Positions 8,580 through 16,919 of a stretch of DNA of 64,000 nucleotides are shown here, one piece after another. Numbering within the stretch: the stretch's first letter is position 1; each line of letters starts with the position of its first letter. Source of the stretch: Pseudomonas bubulae. GTDB taxonomy: Bacteria; Pseudomonadota; Gammaproteobacteria; Pseudomonadales; Pseudomonadaceae. Both the position numbers and the translations under genes were made by a program. The stretch is taken from the NCBI RefSeq assembly GCF_900618535.1, contig NZ_UYJA01000002.1, positions 62,001 through 126,000 of the forward strand. The letters run 5' to 3'. Under the pieces are notes generated by a model. The model was not told the origin of the DNA. It searched no databases and saw only the letters and a list, made by a program, of their open reading frames with translations.

Positions 8580-9501
8580 TGCTCCCGTTTTAATCACCGG
8601 TGGTGCCGGTTTTATTGGCTCCAACCTGGTAGACGCCTTGTTGGCCAAGGGCTACTCCGTAAGAATTCTCGATGACATGTCCACAGGCAAACGCAGCAAC
8701 TTGCCAATGGCCAACTCGCGGGTCGAGCTGATTGAAGGTGACGTGGCCGATGCCGCACTGGTTGCCAAAGTCATGGCCGGTTGCAGCGCAGTGGTTCACC
8801 TGGCGGCGGTTGCTTCGGTACAAGCCTCGGTAGACGACCCGGTGCGTACTCACCAAAGCAACTTCATCGGCACCCTGAATGTGTGCGAAGCCATGCGCGA
8901 AACAGGGATCAAGCGCGTTGTTTTCGCCTCCAGTGCTGCGGTCTACGGCAATAACGGCGAAGGCGAGTCGATTGTCGAAGACACGCCTAAAGCGCCATTG
9001 ACACCTTATGCCGCCGACAAGTTGTCCAGCGAGTACTACCTGGATTTCTATCGTCGCCAGCACGGTCTGGAGCCGGTGATCTTTCGCTTCTTCAATATCT
9101 TTGGCCCGCGCCAGGACCCATCCTCGCCTTATTCGGGCGTGATCAGCATTTTCAGTGAGCGTGCTGAAAAGGGCCTGCCGATCACCATCTTTGGCGATGG
9201 CGAACAAACGCGCGACTTCGTGTATGTGGGTGATCTGGTCAAGATTCTGGTGCAAGCCGTCGAAACCGAGAACGCTGAAGCGGGTGCCGTGAACGTAGGC
9301 TTGAACAAGGCCACTACACTCAATCAAATGCTGGCAGCGTTGAGCGAAGTGGTCGGCGAGTTGCCACCGATCAGCCACGGTCCGGCCCGCTCGGGTGATA
9401 TCCGCCATTCCCGTGCTGACAATAGCCGTTTGTTGCAACGCTTCACCCTCGGTGAAACCACACCAATGAGTGTCGGGCTGGCACGCCTGCTAGGCCGCTA
9501 A
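8572..9501 (+). CDS. NAD-dependent epimerase/dehydratase (GalE-like)
   Basis: An extended SDR of 309 residues with the Rossmann motif GGAGFIGSN near the N-terminus, a DDMSTGK cofactor segment, VVHLAAVASV, and the catalytic SSAAVYG plus YAADKLSSEYY (YxxxK). FNIFGPRQDP and FGDGEQTRDFVYVGD are typical of UDP-hexose 4-epimerases. The start is the ATG inside the end of the preceding gene, with GGACAGG upstream. No glycosyltransferase or polysaccharide genes are nearby, so the sugar substrate is unknown. A strong hairpin terminator follows the stop. Confidence 0.88.
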   Translation: MVDAPVLITGGAGFIGSNLVDALLAKGYSVRILDDMSTGKRSNLPMANSRVELIEGDVADAALVAKVMAGCSAVVHLAAVASVQASVDDPVRTHQSNFIGTLNVCEAMRETGIKRVVFASSAAVYGNNGEGESIVEDTPKAPLTPYAADKLSSEYYLDFYRRQHGLEPVIFRFFNIFGPRQDPSSPYSGVISIFSERAEKGLPITIFGDGEQTRDFVYVGDLVKILVQAVETENAEAGAVNVGLNKATTLNQMLAALSEVVGELPPISHGPARSGDIRHSRADNSRLLQRFTLGETTPMSVGLARLLGR

Positions 9502-9516
9502 GAACCACCCGCCCAC

Positions 9517-9547
9517 AAAAAAGGCGCCTTTCGAAGGCGCCTTTTTT
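9517..9547. terminator. Bidirectional intrinsic terminator
   Basis: A perfect 14-bp inverted repeat with a three-base loop (core AAGGCGCCTT-TCG-AAGGCGCCTT), flanked by an A-run on the left and a T-run on the right. It lies between the convergent epimerase and ompW/oprG genes and should stop transcription from both sides. Confidence 0.93.
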
Positions 9548-9560
9548 ATGATTGCCGGAC

Positions 9561-10259
9561 TTAGAATTTGTAGCCCAGGCCAACCATGTATACCCATGGG
9601 TCCACGTCTACGTTGACCTTGGCACGAGTGCCTGGTGCCACGGCGTTGTTTTCCACAGTGGCGCGGGTGTCGATATCGATATAACGCGCCTGGGCGTTGA
9701 TCATGATGTTGTCGGTCAGCATGTAGTCAGCACCCAGCTGCCAGGCCATGCCCCAGGAGTTTTTTGCCTTGAAGTTGTCGAACCCTTCGGCGCTGGCACG
9801 GCTGCCGACGTGTTCGTCGTAGATCCAGGTGTAGTTGATGCCGGCACCAACGTAAGGCTGGAATGCCGATTTGGTATCCAGTGGGTAGTACACAACGCTC
9901 AGGGTTGGCGGCAAGTGTTTGAGGCTACCCAGTTTGCCGTTGGCGGCTGCCAGGCCAGTACCCTTGAGTTTCACGTCATGCTCAAACGGTGTGGCTGCCA
10001 GCAATTCGATACCCACATGGTCGGTGATCATGTAAGCGAAGTTCAGACCCAGTTGCGTGTCGCTGCTCATGGTCGCCTTGCCACCCAGATCAGCACCTGC
10101 CAACGGGCCTTGATCAACCTTGACGCTGGAGCTGTCGGCTTTCGGGTTTACCGTGATAGCACCGGCACGCACGATGATGTCGCCTTCCGTGTGCGCGTGG
10201 GCAAGAGGGGCGACGACGGCGAGCGCAAGGGCGGCTGCGCTGAGCAAAGACTTGTGCAT
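9561..10259 (-). CDS. oprG: OmpW-family outer-membrane porin (OprG)
   Basis: An eight-stranded OmpW-type beta-barrel of 232 residues, the same length as I recall for P. aeruginosa OprG. It has a signal peptide with cleavage after AHA, repeated amphipathic strands (SDTQLGLNFAYMITDH, LPPTLSVVYYPL, PYVGAGINYTW) and the terminal strand DPWVYMVGLGYKF ending in the C-terminal Phe needed for barrel assembly. OmpW/OprG proteins are linked to uptake of small hydrophobic molecules and to low-oxygen or stress responses. An FNR/Anr-like half-site pair lies upstream. Confidence 0.93.
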   Translation of the reverse strand: MHKSLLSAAALALAVVAPLAHAHTEGDIIVRAGAITVNPKADSSSVKVDQGPLAGADLGGKATMSSDTQLGLNFAYMITDHVGIELLAATPFEHDVKLKGTGLAAANGKLGSLKHLPPTLSVVYYPLDTKSAFQPYVGAGINYTWIYDEHVGSRASAEGFDNFKAKNSWGMAWQLGADYMLTDNIMINAQARYIDIDTRATVENNAVAPGTRAKVNVDVDPWVYMVGLGYKF

Positions 10260-10324
10260 GGGAGCTCCATTTGGATATTTAAAATTTATATAACCAATGG
10301 TAATGAGCGCCCAGGCCTGTTCAG

Positions 10325-10338
10325 TTGACCCAGCTCAA
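10325..10338 (-). promoter_or_regulatory. Candidate Anr/FNR-type box upstream of oprG
   Basis: TTGAC-CCAG-CTCAA keeps the TTGA...TCAA core with the correct spacing of the FNR/Anr consensus TTGAT-N4-ATCAA; one conserved A in the second half is C. It sits about 70 bp upstream of the start. An AT-rich -10-like stretch (TTATAT) lies at 10288-10293, which would place the box near -50 rather than the ideal -41.5, so this is tentative. Confidence 0.35.
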
Positions 10339-10381
10339 TGAAAGCGTGAAGTTGTGAAAAATTCGTTAATTGCCCAGAGCT

Positions 10382-10490
10382 CCTCACCCCAACCCTCTCG
10401 CGGAGGGAGAGGGAGCTGATGGGTGGCGTTGCGCAAACCTGCTTTTGCTTTCAGTCCCTTCTCCCACTGGAAGAGGGCTAGGGTGAGGGG
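10382..10490. repeat. CCCTCACCC/GGGTGAGGG element, copy 1
   Basis: This 109-bp element is bounded by CCTCACCCCAACCCTCTC and its inverted counterpart AGAGGGCTAGGGTGAGG, with an inner GCGGAGGGAGAGGG hairpin arm. Its core (GGCGTTGCGCAAACCTGC...) recurs almost unchanged in the copy at 41874. It fills the gap between the upstream region of oprG and the end of the DUF3299 gene. No coding capacity is seen. Confidence 0.85.
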
Positions 10491-10499
10491 CCTTTGGGG

Positions 10500-11009
10500 T
10501 TACTCCGGCAATTCATACACCACGATCCGCTGAGCATCCATCTGATACCCCGCATCCGCCAGTTCGCTAGTGCTGGCCTTGACCTGCAGCGCGCCCACGA
10601 TCCAGTACGGCTGGTACAACTCGTCGAGTTTGACCCCTTCCTTGCTGGTCACGTGCACGATCTGGTTCGACGGCGGTGGCGGTACATGGATGCAGGCACC
10701 GAAGTACGGCACCAGCAAAAAGTCCGTGGTGCGCCCGTCTTCGCTGACTTCAAGGGGCACGATATACCCCGGCAGGCGAATCAACTGGCCATCCAGCGCC
10801 GGGACCACCGGCGCATTGGGCAAGTCCTGCCTGGCTGCCGGGGCGGCTTCCATATTGCCCATCTGCGAGAGGTCATGCAGGGGCGTCATGTCCGGTGCTT
10901 CAGGCGGCGCATCCGCCGGGATCATTTCCGACCAGGTCAGCTCTTTCGGTTCGGCCGCCAACAGCGGCGTCGCAACCAGCAGTAACAGTGCCAGCAGCAC
11001 GCGAGACAT
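10500..11009 (-). CDS. DUF3299 exported protein of the Zur-type operon
   Basis: The protein has 169 residues with a signal peptide (VLLALLLLVATPLLAA) and a mature part carrying the DUF3299 pattern (LPGYIVPLE, FLLVPYFGACIHVPPPPSNQ). This fold is seen in periplasmic proteins encoded with metal ABC systems. The start was placed at the ATG with AAAAGG six bases upstream; in-frame ATGs at 11024 and 11057 are possible but lack a ribosome site. It is the last gene of the DUF2796-ATPase-permease-DUF3299 operon, an order matching PA4063-PA4066 in P. aeruginosa, which is reported to be zinc/Zur-responsive. Confidence 0.88.
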   Translation of the reverse strand: MSRVLLALLLLVATPLLAAEPKELTWSEMIPADAPPEAPDMTPLHDLSQMGNMEAAPAARQDLPNAPVVPALDGQLIRLPGYIVPLEVSEDGRTTDFLLVPYFGACIHVPPPPSNQIVHVTSKEGVKLDELYQPYWIVGALQVKASTSELADAGYQMDAQRIVVYELPE

Positions 11010-11034
11010 TGCAGACCTTTTCATAAATGTAAGC

Positions 11035-12300
11035 TCATAAACGAATGGACAGACCATCTGCCAGCGATTGTCGGTAGGCGCGCCAGGCAGGCACGCAGCC
11101 CATCAACAGGGCCGCTGCCAGAATACCGCCGAGCAGCGTCCATTCATATTCACTTGGCCACGCCAGTGGCAAATACAACCCGTAGTTCGATTGCACATAG
11201 CCTTGCGCGACGGCAATGCACACATACAACAGACCGACACCGGCGATCACTCCGGCGAGTGCCAGAGCCAGTGCTTCGAACACCAGTAACGTGGCGATAT
11301 GCCAAGGGCGGGCGCCCACGGAGCGCAAGATCGCCATCTCGCGGCGCCGCTCATTGAGGCTGGTCAAGATTGCGGTGAGCATGCCGATCAGTCCGGTCAG
11401 TACCACAAACAGCGACACCACAAACAACGCTTTTTCAGCAGTGCTCATCAAGCTCCAGAGTTCCTGCAGGGCTACGCCGGGCAAAATCGCCATCATCGGC
11501 TCACCGCGAAAATCGTTGATCTCCCGTTGCAGGGCAAAAGTCGAAATTTTGCTGTTCAGGCCCAGCATGAACGCAGTGATGGCCTGGGGGGTTAGGTCCA
11601 TATTGCGGGCCTGGTCAGCGCTGATACGCCCGGCACCGTGGGCGGGCACGCCGTTATGCCAGTCGATATGGATTGCTTCCATACCGCCCAGGCTGATATG
11701 CAGCGTGCGGTCCACCGGGGTACCGGTGCGCGCGAGAATGCCAACCACGGTGAACGGTTTGTCGTCGTGCTTGACCAGGCTGATCGCCGCCACGCCATGA
11801 GCCAGCACCAGTTTGTCGCCCAGTTTGTAATGCAGGGCATCGGCGACTTCGGCACCCAGTACCACTTCGAACGGATCGCTGGCAAAAGGACGGCCGCTGG
11901 CCAGTTTCAGGTTTTGCTTGTGGCCGTACTGGTAGTGCTCGAAGTACGCCTCGCTGGTGCCCATCACCCGATAGCCGCGGTGCGAGTCGCCCAGGGACAT
12001 GGGGATGGCCCATTTCACTTTCGGGTTGTTGGCGAAATGTTCAAAGCTGTCCCAACGAATATTGTTGGTGGCATTGCCGATGCGGAACACCGAATACAGC
12101 AGCAGATTGACCGAGCCCGAGCGGGCACCCACGATCAGGTCGGTGCCGCTGATGGTACTGGCGAAGCTGGCGCGGGCTTCGGTGCGGACCCGTTCCACGG
12201 CCAGCAGGAGGCACACCGACAGGGCAATGGCGAAGGCGGTCAGCAGTGCGGTAAAGCGGCGGTTGGCCAGGCTGGCCAACGCTAGACGAAACAGATACAT
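11035..12300 (-). CDS. FtsX-type ABC transporter permease
   Basis: An inner-membrane protein of 421 residues with the MacB/LolC arrangement: a first membrane helix near residues 15-40 (FTALLTAFAIALSVCLLLAV), a large periplasmic domain to about 270, then three helices (LFVVSLFVVLTGLIGML; LLVFEALALALAGVIAG; LLGGILAAALLMG). The cytoplasmic segment LNERRREMAILRSVGARP is the conserved FtsX motif that contacts the ATPase. The ATPase gene ends two bases upstream. Such systems are usually mechanotransmission or lipoprotein exporters rather than channels; a role in zinc homeostasis is inferred from operon context. Confidence 0.9.
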   Translation of the reverse strand: MYLFRLALASLANRRFTALLTAFAIALSVCLLLAVERVRTEARASFASTISGTDLIVGARSGSVNLLLYSVFRIGNATNNIRWDSFEHFANNPKVKWAIPMSLGDSHRGYRVMGTSEAYFEHYQYGHKQNLKLASGRPFASDPFEVVLGAEVADALHYKLGDKLVLAHGVAAISLVKHDDKPFTVVGILARTGTPVDRTLHISLGGMEAIHIDWHNGVPAHGAGRISADQARNMDLTPQAITAFMLGLNSKISTFALQREINDFRGEPMMAILPGVALQELWSLMSTAEKALFVVSLFVVLTGLIGMLTAILTSLNERRREMAILRSVGARPWHIATLLVFEALALALAGVIAGVGLLYVCIAVAQGYVQSNYGLYLPLAWPSEYEWTLLGGILAAALLMGCVPAWRAYRQSLADGLSIRL

Positions 12301-12301
12301 C

Positions 12302-13012
12302 TCAGACCTCTACCGACAGGGCGGCGCGATTGAGTTCAGACAACGACAGGTTACGGTCGAACAGAGGGGCCAGGCTTTGATCGTGGCTGACAAACAACAG
12401 GCTGGCACCCGCTTCACGGCATTCGGCAAACAGCAGCTGGATAAAGGCTTCGCGAGCGTCCGCGTCCAGCGCTGATGTGGGCTCGTCGGCAATCACCAGT
12501 TCGGGCTGACCGATCAGTGCGCGGGCGGCGGCAACACGCTGCTGCTGGCCGATGGATAACGAGTCTGCACGTCGCTCCAGCAGGGCCGGGTCTTTAAGAC
12601 CCAGATGGGCCAGCAGGGTTTGCGCGGCGTTATCCACACTGCCGTGGCGTTGCACGGCGCGGCTGGCACGCAGTTTGGAAAAGTGGCAAGGCAGTTCGAC
12701 GTTCTCGCGAACCGACAAAAATGGCAGCAAATTGAATTGCTGGAAGATATAGCCCGTGTGGTCAACCCGGAAACGGTCACGGGCCCCGGAACCCAGCTCT
12801 CCCAGCTCCTGGCCGAGCAAGCGGATGCTGCCGCTGTTGGCTTTTTGCACGCCGCCAAGCAACCCCAGCAAAGTGGTTTTGCCACTGCCACTGGGGCCTT
12901 TGAGGAACAGGGTTTCACCTGCTTGCAGGCGAAACGCCGGAATATCCAGTAGCACGGGGTGCCCCGGCCAACTGAAACTCAGGTCGCTCAGTTCAATAAG
13001 TGCTTGGGTCAT
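12302..13012 (-). CDS. ABC transporter ATP-binding protein (LolD/MacB type)
   Basis: This ATPase subunit of 236 residues has Walker A GPSGSGKTTLL, Q-loop FQQFNLLPFLSV, signature LSIGQQQRVAAARAL (an LSIGQ variant of LSGGQ), Walker B LVIADEPTSALD and switch His in FVSHDQSL. It couples ATP hydrolysis to the FtsX-type permease encoded directly downstream. The gene follows the DUF2796 gene by 51 bases, so all four genes of the operon are likely on one transcript. Confidence 0.92.
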   Translation of the reverse strand: MTQALIELSDLSFSWPGHPVLLDIPAFRLQAGETLFLKGPSGSGKTTLLGLLGGVQKANSGSIRLLGQELGELGSGARDRFRVDHTGYIFQQFNLLPFLSVRENVELPCHFSKLRASRAVQRHGSVDNAAQTLLAHLGLKDPALLERRADSLSIGQQQRVAAARALIGQPELVIADEPTSALDADAREAFIQLLFAECREAGASLLFVSHDQSLAPLFDRNLSLSELNRAALSVEV

Positions 13013-13063
13013 TGGGGGAGGAGATCGCCTGGGAGTTGGTGGAAGTCTTTCTGTGGGAGCTGT

Positions 13064-13627
13064 TTAAAACTTCAGCACAGGTGCCTTGGCTGTCACTTCC
13101 ACGGCTTGCTGACCGCTCGGGCCGATCAGTTGTACCTTGAATTTATGGGTGCCGGGGAATGTCTTGAAAAACTGCGCCAGATCCAGCGCTTTCAAAGCGT
13201 CCGGCGTGCTGCAGGTAAACGCATAGTGGGCTTCGATATCGCTGTGGTGGTGCTCGCCCTTGGCGCGGCCTTCTTCCGGCGCCGGGTCGAACAGCGGGCT
13301 TTTCAGTTCCTGCGCTTCAGCTGTGCAACCGGCGGCCTTGGGGATGCTGAACAGCACCAGTGGGTCTTCCAGTTGTTTGCGTACCGAGCTGACTTTGGCC
13401 TTGTCAGCGTCAGTGGTAGCAACGTGTTCAAAGCCCACCAGGTTCATCGACGGGCCATCCAGGTCCAGTTCCAGGGTCTGGCCGTCGAGCGCGACATTCA
13501 AGCTGCCTACGCCATGTTCATGGGGCGCCAGGCTGCTGTGTTCATGGTCGTGATCATGATCGTCGGCGGCGTGAGCCATCGCCAGCGGCAACAAGGCAAA
13601 CGGCAAAGCAAGAAGCAAACGGCGCAT
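13064..13627 (-). CDS. DUF2796 periplasmic metal-linked protein
   Basis: The protein has 187 residues with a signal peptide (LLLALPFALLPLAMAHA) followed at once by a His/Asp-rich stretch (DDHDHDHEHSS) and HEHGVGSL; a second His cluster GEHHHSDIEAH lies in the middle. These are plausible zinc-binding tails. DUF2796 proteins are typically encoded with zinc-regulated ABC systems. It is the first gene of the operon and has a Zur-like box upstream. It could act as a periplasmic zinc carrier or sensor, but that has to be inferred from the metal-binding residues and neighbours. Confidence 0.9.
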   Translation of the reverse strand: MRRLLLALPFALLPLAMAHAADDHDHDHEHSSLAPHEHGVGSLNVALDGQTLELDLDGPSMNLVGFEHVATTDADKAKVSSVRKQLEDPLVLFSIPKAAGCTAEAQELKSPLFDPAPEEGRAKGEHHHSDIEAHYAFTCSTPDALKALDLAQFFKTFPGTHKFKVQLIGPSGQQAVEVTAKAPVLKF

Positions 13628-13663
13628 GGGAGCACTCCAGCAGAAATGTGAAAATATTGTTAT

Positions 13664-13676
13664 GTGATCTTATAAC
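13664..13676 (-). promoter_or_regulatory. Probable Zur box
   Basis: GTGATCTTATAAC matches 11 of 13 positions of the gammaproteobacterial Zur core GTTATANTATAAC (as I recall it), 37 bp upstream of the DUF2796 start. A further TGTTAT lies just beside it at 13658-13663. Repression by zinc-loaded Zur would fit the His-rich first gene. Confidence 0.6.
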
Positions 13677-13760
13677 AACTGTTGCGAGAGTTTGCCCGTG
13701 TGCTTGGCGTTACGCAAGGCGCGTGGGAGCATGGCTGCAAGAAAATTGAGGAGCACGACG

Positions 13761-14108
13761 ATGGTGCGCATTCGCGGAACGATAGGCGACTGGCCGGTGG
13801 ATTTGACCGTGGAGCTGGATGAGAGCGACTGGATAAAGCTGGGCGCGCAACTGCACGTCAGTGAAGCACCGATCAGCCAGCCGCCCGCAAAACCTGCGAA
13901 TCAGGATGATGCCGTGTGGGAAGCCACCAAGGATTTGCTGCGCAAGGCTGGACAGATCAGCGGGCCTGAATTGCTGGGGCAGCTTGAAGCGCTGACCGGC
14001 AGCACGGGAGCAGGCAAACGCTTGTTGGTGCGCCTGCGCCATTGTGCCGAGGTGAAAGTGGTTAGCGGTGCTGATTCGCCGATTTACAGCTGGGTTGACG
14101 TGGCGTAA
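13761..14108 (+). CDS. Hypothetical protein (pseudomonad conserved)
   Basis: A soluble protein of 115 residues opening MVRIRGTIGDWPVDLTVELD, with a basic, helical C-terminal half (EATKDLLRKAGQISGPELLG). The start was placed at the ATG preceded by GAGGAG at eight bases; earlier in-frame ATGs lack such a site. The C-terminal half reads like a small winged-helix-type or DprA-like winged tail, but this is weak. A comparable small gene lies here in P. aeruginosa between the zinc operon and the thioredoxin gene. The function is unknown. Confidence 0.75.
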   Translation: MVRIRGTIGDWPVDLTVELDESDWIKLGAQLHVSEAPISQPPAKPANQDDAVWEATKDLLRKAGQISGPELLGQLEALTGSTGAGKRLLVRLRHCAEVKVVSGADSPIYSWVDVA

Positions 14109-14114
14109 CAAAAA

Positions 14115-14160
14115 CTCCCGTAGCAGCTGCCGAGGGACGAGGCTGCGTTTGGCAGCTACA
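14115..14160. repeat. GTAGCAGCTGCC element, copy 1
   Basis: GTAGCAGCTGCCGAGGGACG is followed by GGCTGCGTTTGGCAGCTAC, an imperfect inverted pair of the same family as the elements at 25962 and 34183. It directly follows the stop of the small hypothetical gene and precedes a REP hairpin. Confidence 0.75.
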
Positions 14161-14173
14161 GGAACACTGCAAC

Positions 14174-14226
14174 TGTGGGAGCGAGCCTGCTCGCGAAGGT
14201 CGTTCGCGAGCAGGCTCGCTCCCACA
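14174..14226. repeat. REP hairpin, copy 1 (perfect inverted pair)
   Basis: Two 24-base arms beginning TGTGGGAGCGAGCCTGCTCG and ending with the exact inverse, separated by five bases. This is the classic pseudomonad REP pair. It lies between convergent genes and can act as a transcription-stopping or mRNA-stabilising hairpin. Confidence 0.92.
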
Positions 14227-14272
14227 ATAGGGCTTGACCTGCAACAGAGTATCTACAGATATGTATCGGGGT

Positions 14273-15148
14273 TTAGTACAGCGCAGCAAACAGCTTGCGG
14301 CGGTAGGTGGTGACCAGCGGGTGATCATTGCCCAGCAGGTCGAACACCTGCAGCAGGGTCTTGTGGGTGATGCCTTCGTTGTAGCTGCGGTTGCGGGTGA
14401 ACAGTTTCAGTAGCCCGTCCAGTGCGCCTTCATATTGCTGGCGTGCCAGTTGCTGGATTGCCAGTTGATACGCCGCTTCGTCGTCCTGCGGGTTTTGTGC
14501 CACGCGGGTCTTCAGGTCAGCCACATCCGGCAAGTCCGCCGCCTGGCGCAAGAACGTCAGTTGCGCCTTGGCGCCCGCCAGCTCGGCCTTGTGCTCGTCG
14601 CTCTTGACCGCATCCAGCACCGCTTGTGCTTCAGTCAGCTCGCCACGTTCAGCCAGGCAGCGGCCATACAGGATCAGCGCTTTGGCGTTGCTGTTGTCTT
14701 CAGTCAGGATGCTTTTGAGCAAGGCTTCAGCATCGGCAAAACGGCTTTCGGCAAACAGCGCCTGGGCTTGAACCAGCGGGTCTTCAACCGCAGCTTCGGG
14801 CATCACCACATGGGGCGCGAGCATGGCACGGATCGCTGATTCCGGCTGGGCTTCCTGGAAACCGTCGACCACCTTGCCGTCCTTGAACAGCACCACGGTG
14901 GGCAAGGTCTGAATGCCAATGCGGCCAACAATATCCTGCTCGACATCACAGTTGACCTTGGCCAGCAGCAGTTCGCCCTGATAGTCCTCGGCAATTTGCT
15001 CCAGGATCGGCAGCATCACCTTGCAGGGAGCGCACCACTCGGCCCAGAAATCCACCAGTACGGGTTGGTCGAATGAGGCCTGGACCACCAGCCTGTCGAA
15101 GTCAGTGGAGGTCACGTCGAAGCTGTAAGAAGGCGTAGGCTGATTCAT
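14273..15148 (-). CDS. cnoX: CnoX/YbbN-like thioredoxin-TPR co-chaperone
   Basis: The protein has 291 residues: an N-terminal thioredoxin domain (1-110) with DFWAEWCAPCKVMLP, active pair Cys39-Cys42, then TPR-like helical repeats to the end (LFAESRFADAEALLKSIL, ALILYGRCLAERGELTEA). The architecture is that of YbbN/CnoX, a holdase and GroEL partner protecting proteins from oxidation. E. coli CnoX has SxxC and weak redox activity; the intact CAPC here suggests real thiol-disulfide activity. The REP hairpin downstream is probably its terminator. Confidence 0.9.
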   Translation of the reverse strand: MNQPTPSYSFDVTSTDFDRLVVQASFDQPVLVDFWAEWCAPCKVMLPILEQIAEDYQGELLLAKVNCDVEQDIVGRIGIQTLPTVVLFKDGKVVDGFQEAQPESAIRAMLAPHVVMPEAAVEDPLVQAQALFAESRFADAEALLKSILTEDNSNAKALILYGRCLAERGELTEAQAVLDAVKSDEHKAELAGAKAQLTFLRQAADLPDVADLKTRVAQNPQDDEAAYQLAIQQLARQQYEGALDGLLKLFTRNRSYNEGITHKTLLQVFDLLGNDHPLVTTYRRKLFAALY

Positions 15149-15179
15149 TTCGTGTCTCGAAGCAGGTAAATAAGAGCAA

Positions 15180-15869
15180 CTATAAAGGCTGGGCGCAGTG
15201 GCTGAAAGGCACAGGCTCGCGTTGTGCGTGATACAGGCTGACGTTGCGAAATTCGTGGGGCTCGGCCAGGTCGGGCAGGGTCAGGGCCTTGAGCATGGCC
15301 AGTTGCCGATAAAGCGGGTGCTTGAAGTCGCGTACGCGGGAATCGGCTACCAGGGTCTGCTGGCCGCGGCTAGGGAACTGATCCAGCAGCGGCAGGTTTT
15401 CGCGGTCGTAGAGCACATCAGCCACCAGGATCAGATCGAACCGGTCCGCCTCGGCAAAAAAATCGCTGGAGTAGCCCAGCGCGACATCGTTGAGCTGGGC
15501 ATTGGCCCTGCAGGCCGCCAGTGCCAGCGGGTCAAGGTCACAGGCCACCACTTCCAGCGCCCCGGCCCTGGCTGCTGCAATCGCTGCAACGCCCGAACCG
15601 GCACCAAAATCCAGAACGCGCTTGCCCTTGACCCACTGCGGTTGCTCGGCCAGAAAGCGTGCGAGCGCCAGCCCGCTGGCCCAGCAAAAGGCCCAGTAGG
15701 GAGGTTCGTAGAGAATGCGCCGGGTTTCGTCGGGGGTGAAGGCGCGATCCATATTGTGGGCATCGATCAACCAGAGTTTGAGCGCGGTGCCGGGCAAGTC
15801 GGTCGCCACCAGCCGCGCATCACCCAGCAACTCGCTCAACGACTGCTGCAGGCCAAACGGTATATTCAT
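15180..15869 (-). CDS. Class I SAM-dependent methyltransferase (ETFB-KMT/PrmA-like)
   Basis: The protein has 229 residues with motif I VLDFGAGSGVAAIAA, motif II-like VVACDLDPLALAACRANA and post-motif DLILVADVLYDRENLPLL. DVLYD with a following aromatic region is typical of protein lysine methyltransferases related to PrmA and METTL20. The N-terminal substrate-entry segment (YEPPYWAFCWASGLALARFL) also fits that group. The gene overlaps the end of the lipoprotein gene by 4 bp (ATGA type). The protein substrate is not known. Confidence 0.85.
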   Translation of the reverse strand: MNIPFGLQQSLSELLGDARLVATDLPGTALKLWLIDAHNMDRAFTPDETRRILYEPPYWAFCWASGLALARFLAEQPQWVKGKRVLDFGAGSGVAAIAAARAGALEVVACDLDPLALAACRANAQLNDVALGYSSDFFAEADRFDLILVADVLYDRENLPLLDQFPSRGQQTLVADSRVRDFKHPLYRQLAMLKALTLPDLAEPHEFRNVSLYHAQREPVPFSHCAQPL

Positions 15870-16315
15870 GGTGCTTTGACGAAGGCCAGGGTACCCAGCG
15901 CCTGCGTGGTGGGCTGGTTGATGATCCGCGAAGGCAGATGCAGGATCAATTGCCCGGACTGGCTGGCGCGGCCGCGCAGCTCGACCCGCATCCCGGTCGG
16001 GAAGGCTTGCGGGTTGAAGCGCAGCTTGAAGGGCAGCGCCTGGCTGTTGCCGAGGATCTTGCTGCTGGCCATCAAGCCTTGGGGGCGGCCACGATCGTCA
16101 ACGATCAGCATGGCCAGCTCGACCTCGGCGCCTGCCGGCACACCGGTCAGCACTCCGCTCAACTCGCGCTGATATGACGGCAGCGGGCCAAGGTCAGCCG
16201 GGGCATCGGTTTTTGGCTGCGTCAGCACTTGGGGCTGTGCCGATTTTGGCGGCTCACTGCTACAAGCGACCAGCAAACTGGCAAGGCACAGCAAAACAAG
16301 CGTTCGTAGCGGCAT
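15866..16315 (-). CDS. YbaY-family lipoprotein
   Basis: A 149-residue lipoprotein: the signal peptide [13 protein letters not shown] ends in a lipobox with Cys18, followed by Ser-Ser-Glu, which suggests outer-membrane sorting. The mature part resembles YbaY/META-adjacent proteins, with short beta segments such as [23 protein letters not shown] and [13 protein letters not shown]. The role in the envelope is unknown. The gene is divergent from nrdR, so the 139-base gap holds two promoters. Confidence 0.85.
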   Translation of the reverse strand: MPLRTLVLLCLASLLVACSSEPPKSAQPQVLTQPKTDAPADLGPLPSYQRELSGVLTGVPAGAEVELAMLIVDDRGRPQGLMASSKILGNSQALPFKLRFNPQAFPTGMRVELRGRASQSGQLILHLPSRIINQPTTQALGTLAFVKAP

Positions 16316-16454
16316 ACACGGCTCCAGCGGCAGGTCAGTCGGTGTATCAGATTGTGTAAAAGATAGTAGCCCGTCTGTATACCGTAAAGCCTATGGCTTG
16401 TCTTGCCAGTGGGATGCGCTAACATGGCGCTCCCCATTTTTGTTGGCTGCCACC

Positions 16455-16919
16455 ATGCACTGTCCCTTCTGCGGTGCCAACGACACTAAAGTCATCGACT
16501 CGCGTCTGGTTGCCGAGGGCGACCAGGTGCGCCGCCGGCGTGAATGCCTGGCCTGTGGTGAACGTTTCACCACCTTTGAAACAGCTGAGTTGGTATTACC
16601 CCGCCTTATCAAGCAGGACGGCAGCCGCCAGCCGTTCGATGAAGAAAAGCTGCGCGCCGGCATGCAGCGTGCGCTGGAAAAGCGCCCGGTGAGTGTCGAG
16701 CGTCTTGAAGCCGCGCTGGCCCGGATCAAGCACAAGCTGCGCGCCACTGGCGAACGCGAAGTCAAATCGCTGGTTGTTGGTGAACTGGTCATGGGCGAGC
16801 TGCAAAAGCTCGACGAAGTGGCCTATATCCGCTTTGCCTCGGTCTATCGACGTTTCCAGGACTTGAACGAGTTCCGCGAAGAGATCGACCGTCTTGCCCG
16901 TGAGCCTTCCAAAGAATGA
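16455..16919 (+). CDS. nrdR: Transcriptional repressor NrdR
   Basis: The protein has 154 residues, the usual length. The N-terminal zinc ribbon starts [17 protein letters not shown] and continues [17 protein letters not shown] (four Cys). The ATP-cone domain follows ([20 protein letters not shown]... ARIKHKL... SVYRRFQDL). NrdR binds ATP/dATP and represses ribonucleotide reductase genes. The ATG of the zinc ribbon is the correct start; an upstream in-frame ATG at 16398 would add an unrelated stretch. It overlaps ribD by 4 bp, as in many proteobacteria. Confidence 0.97.
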   Translation: MHCPFCGANDTKVIDSRLVAEGDQVRRRRECLACGERFTTFETAELVLPRLIKQDGSRQPFDEEKLRAGMQRALEKRPVSVERLEAALARIKHKLRATGEREVKSLVVGELVMGELQKLDEVAYIRFASVYRRFQDLNEFREEIDRLAREPSKE

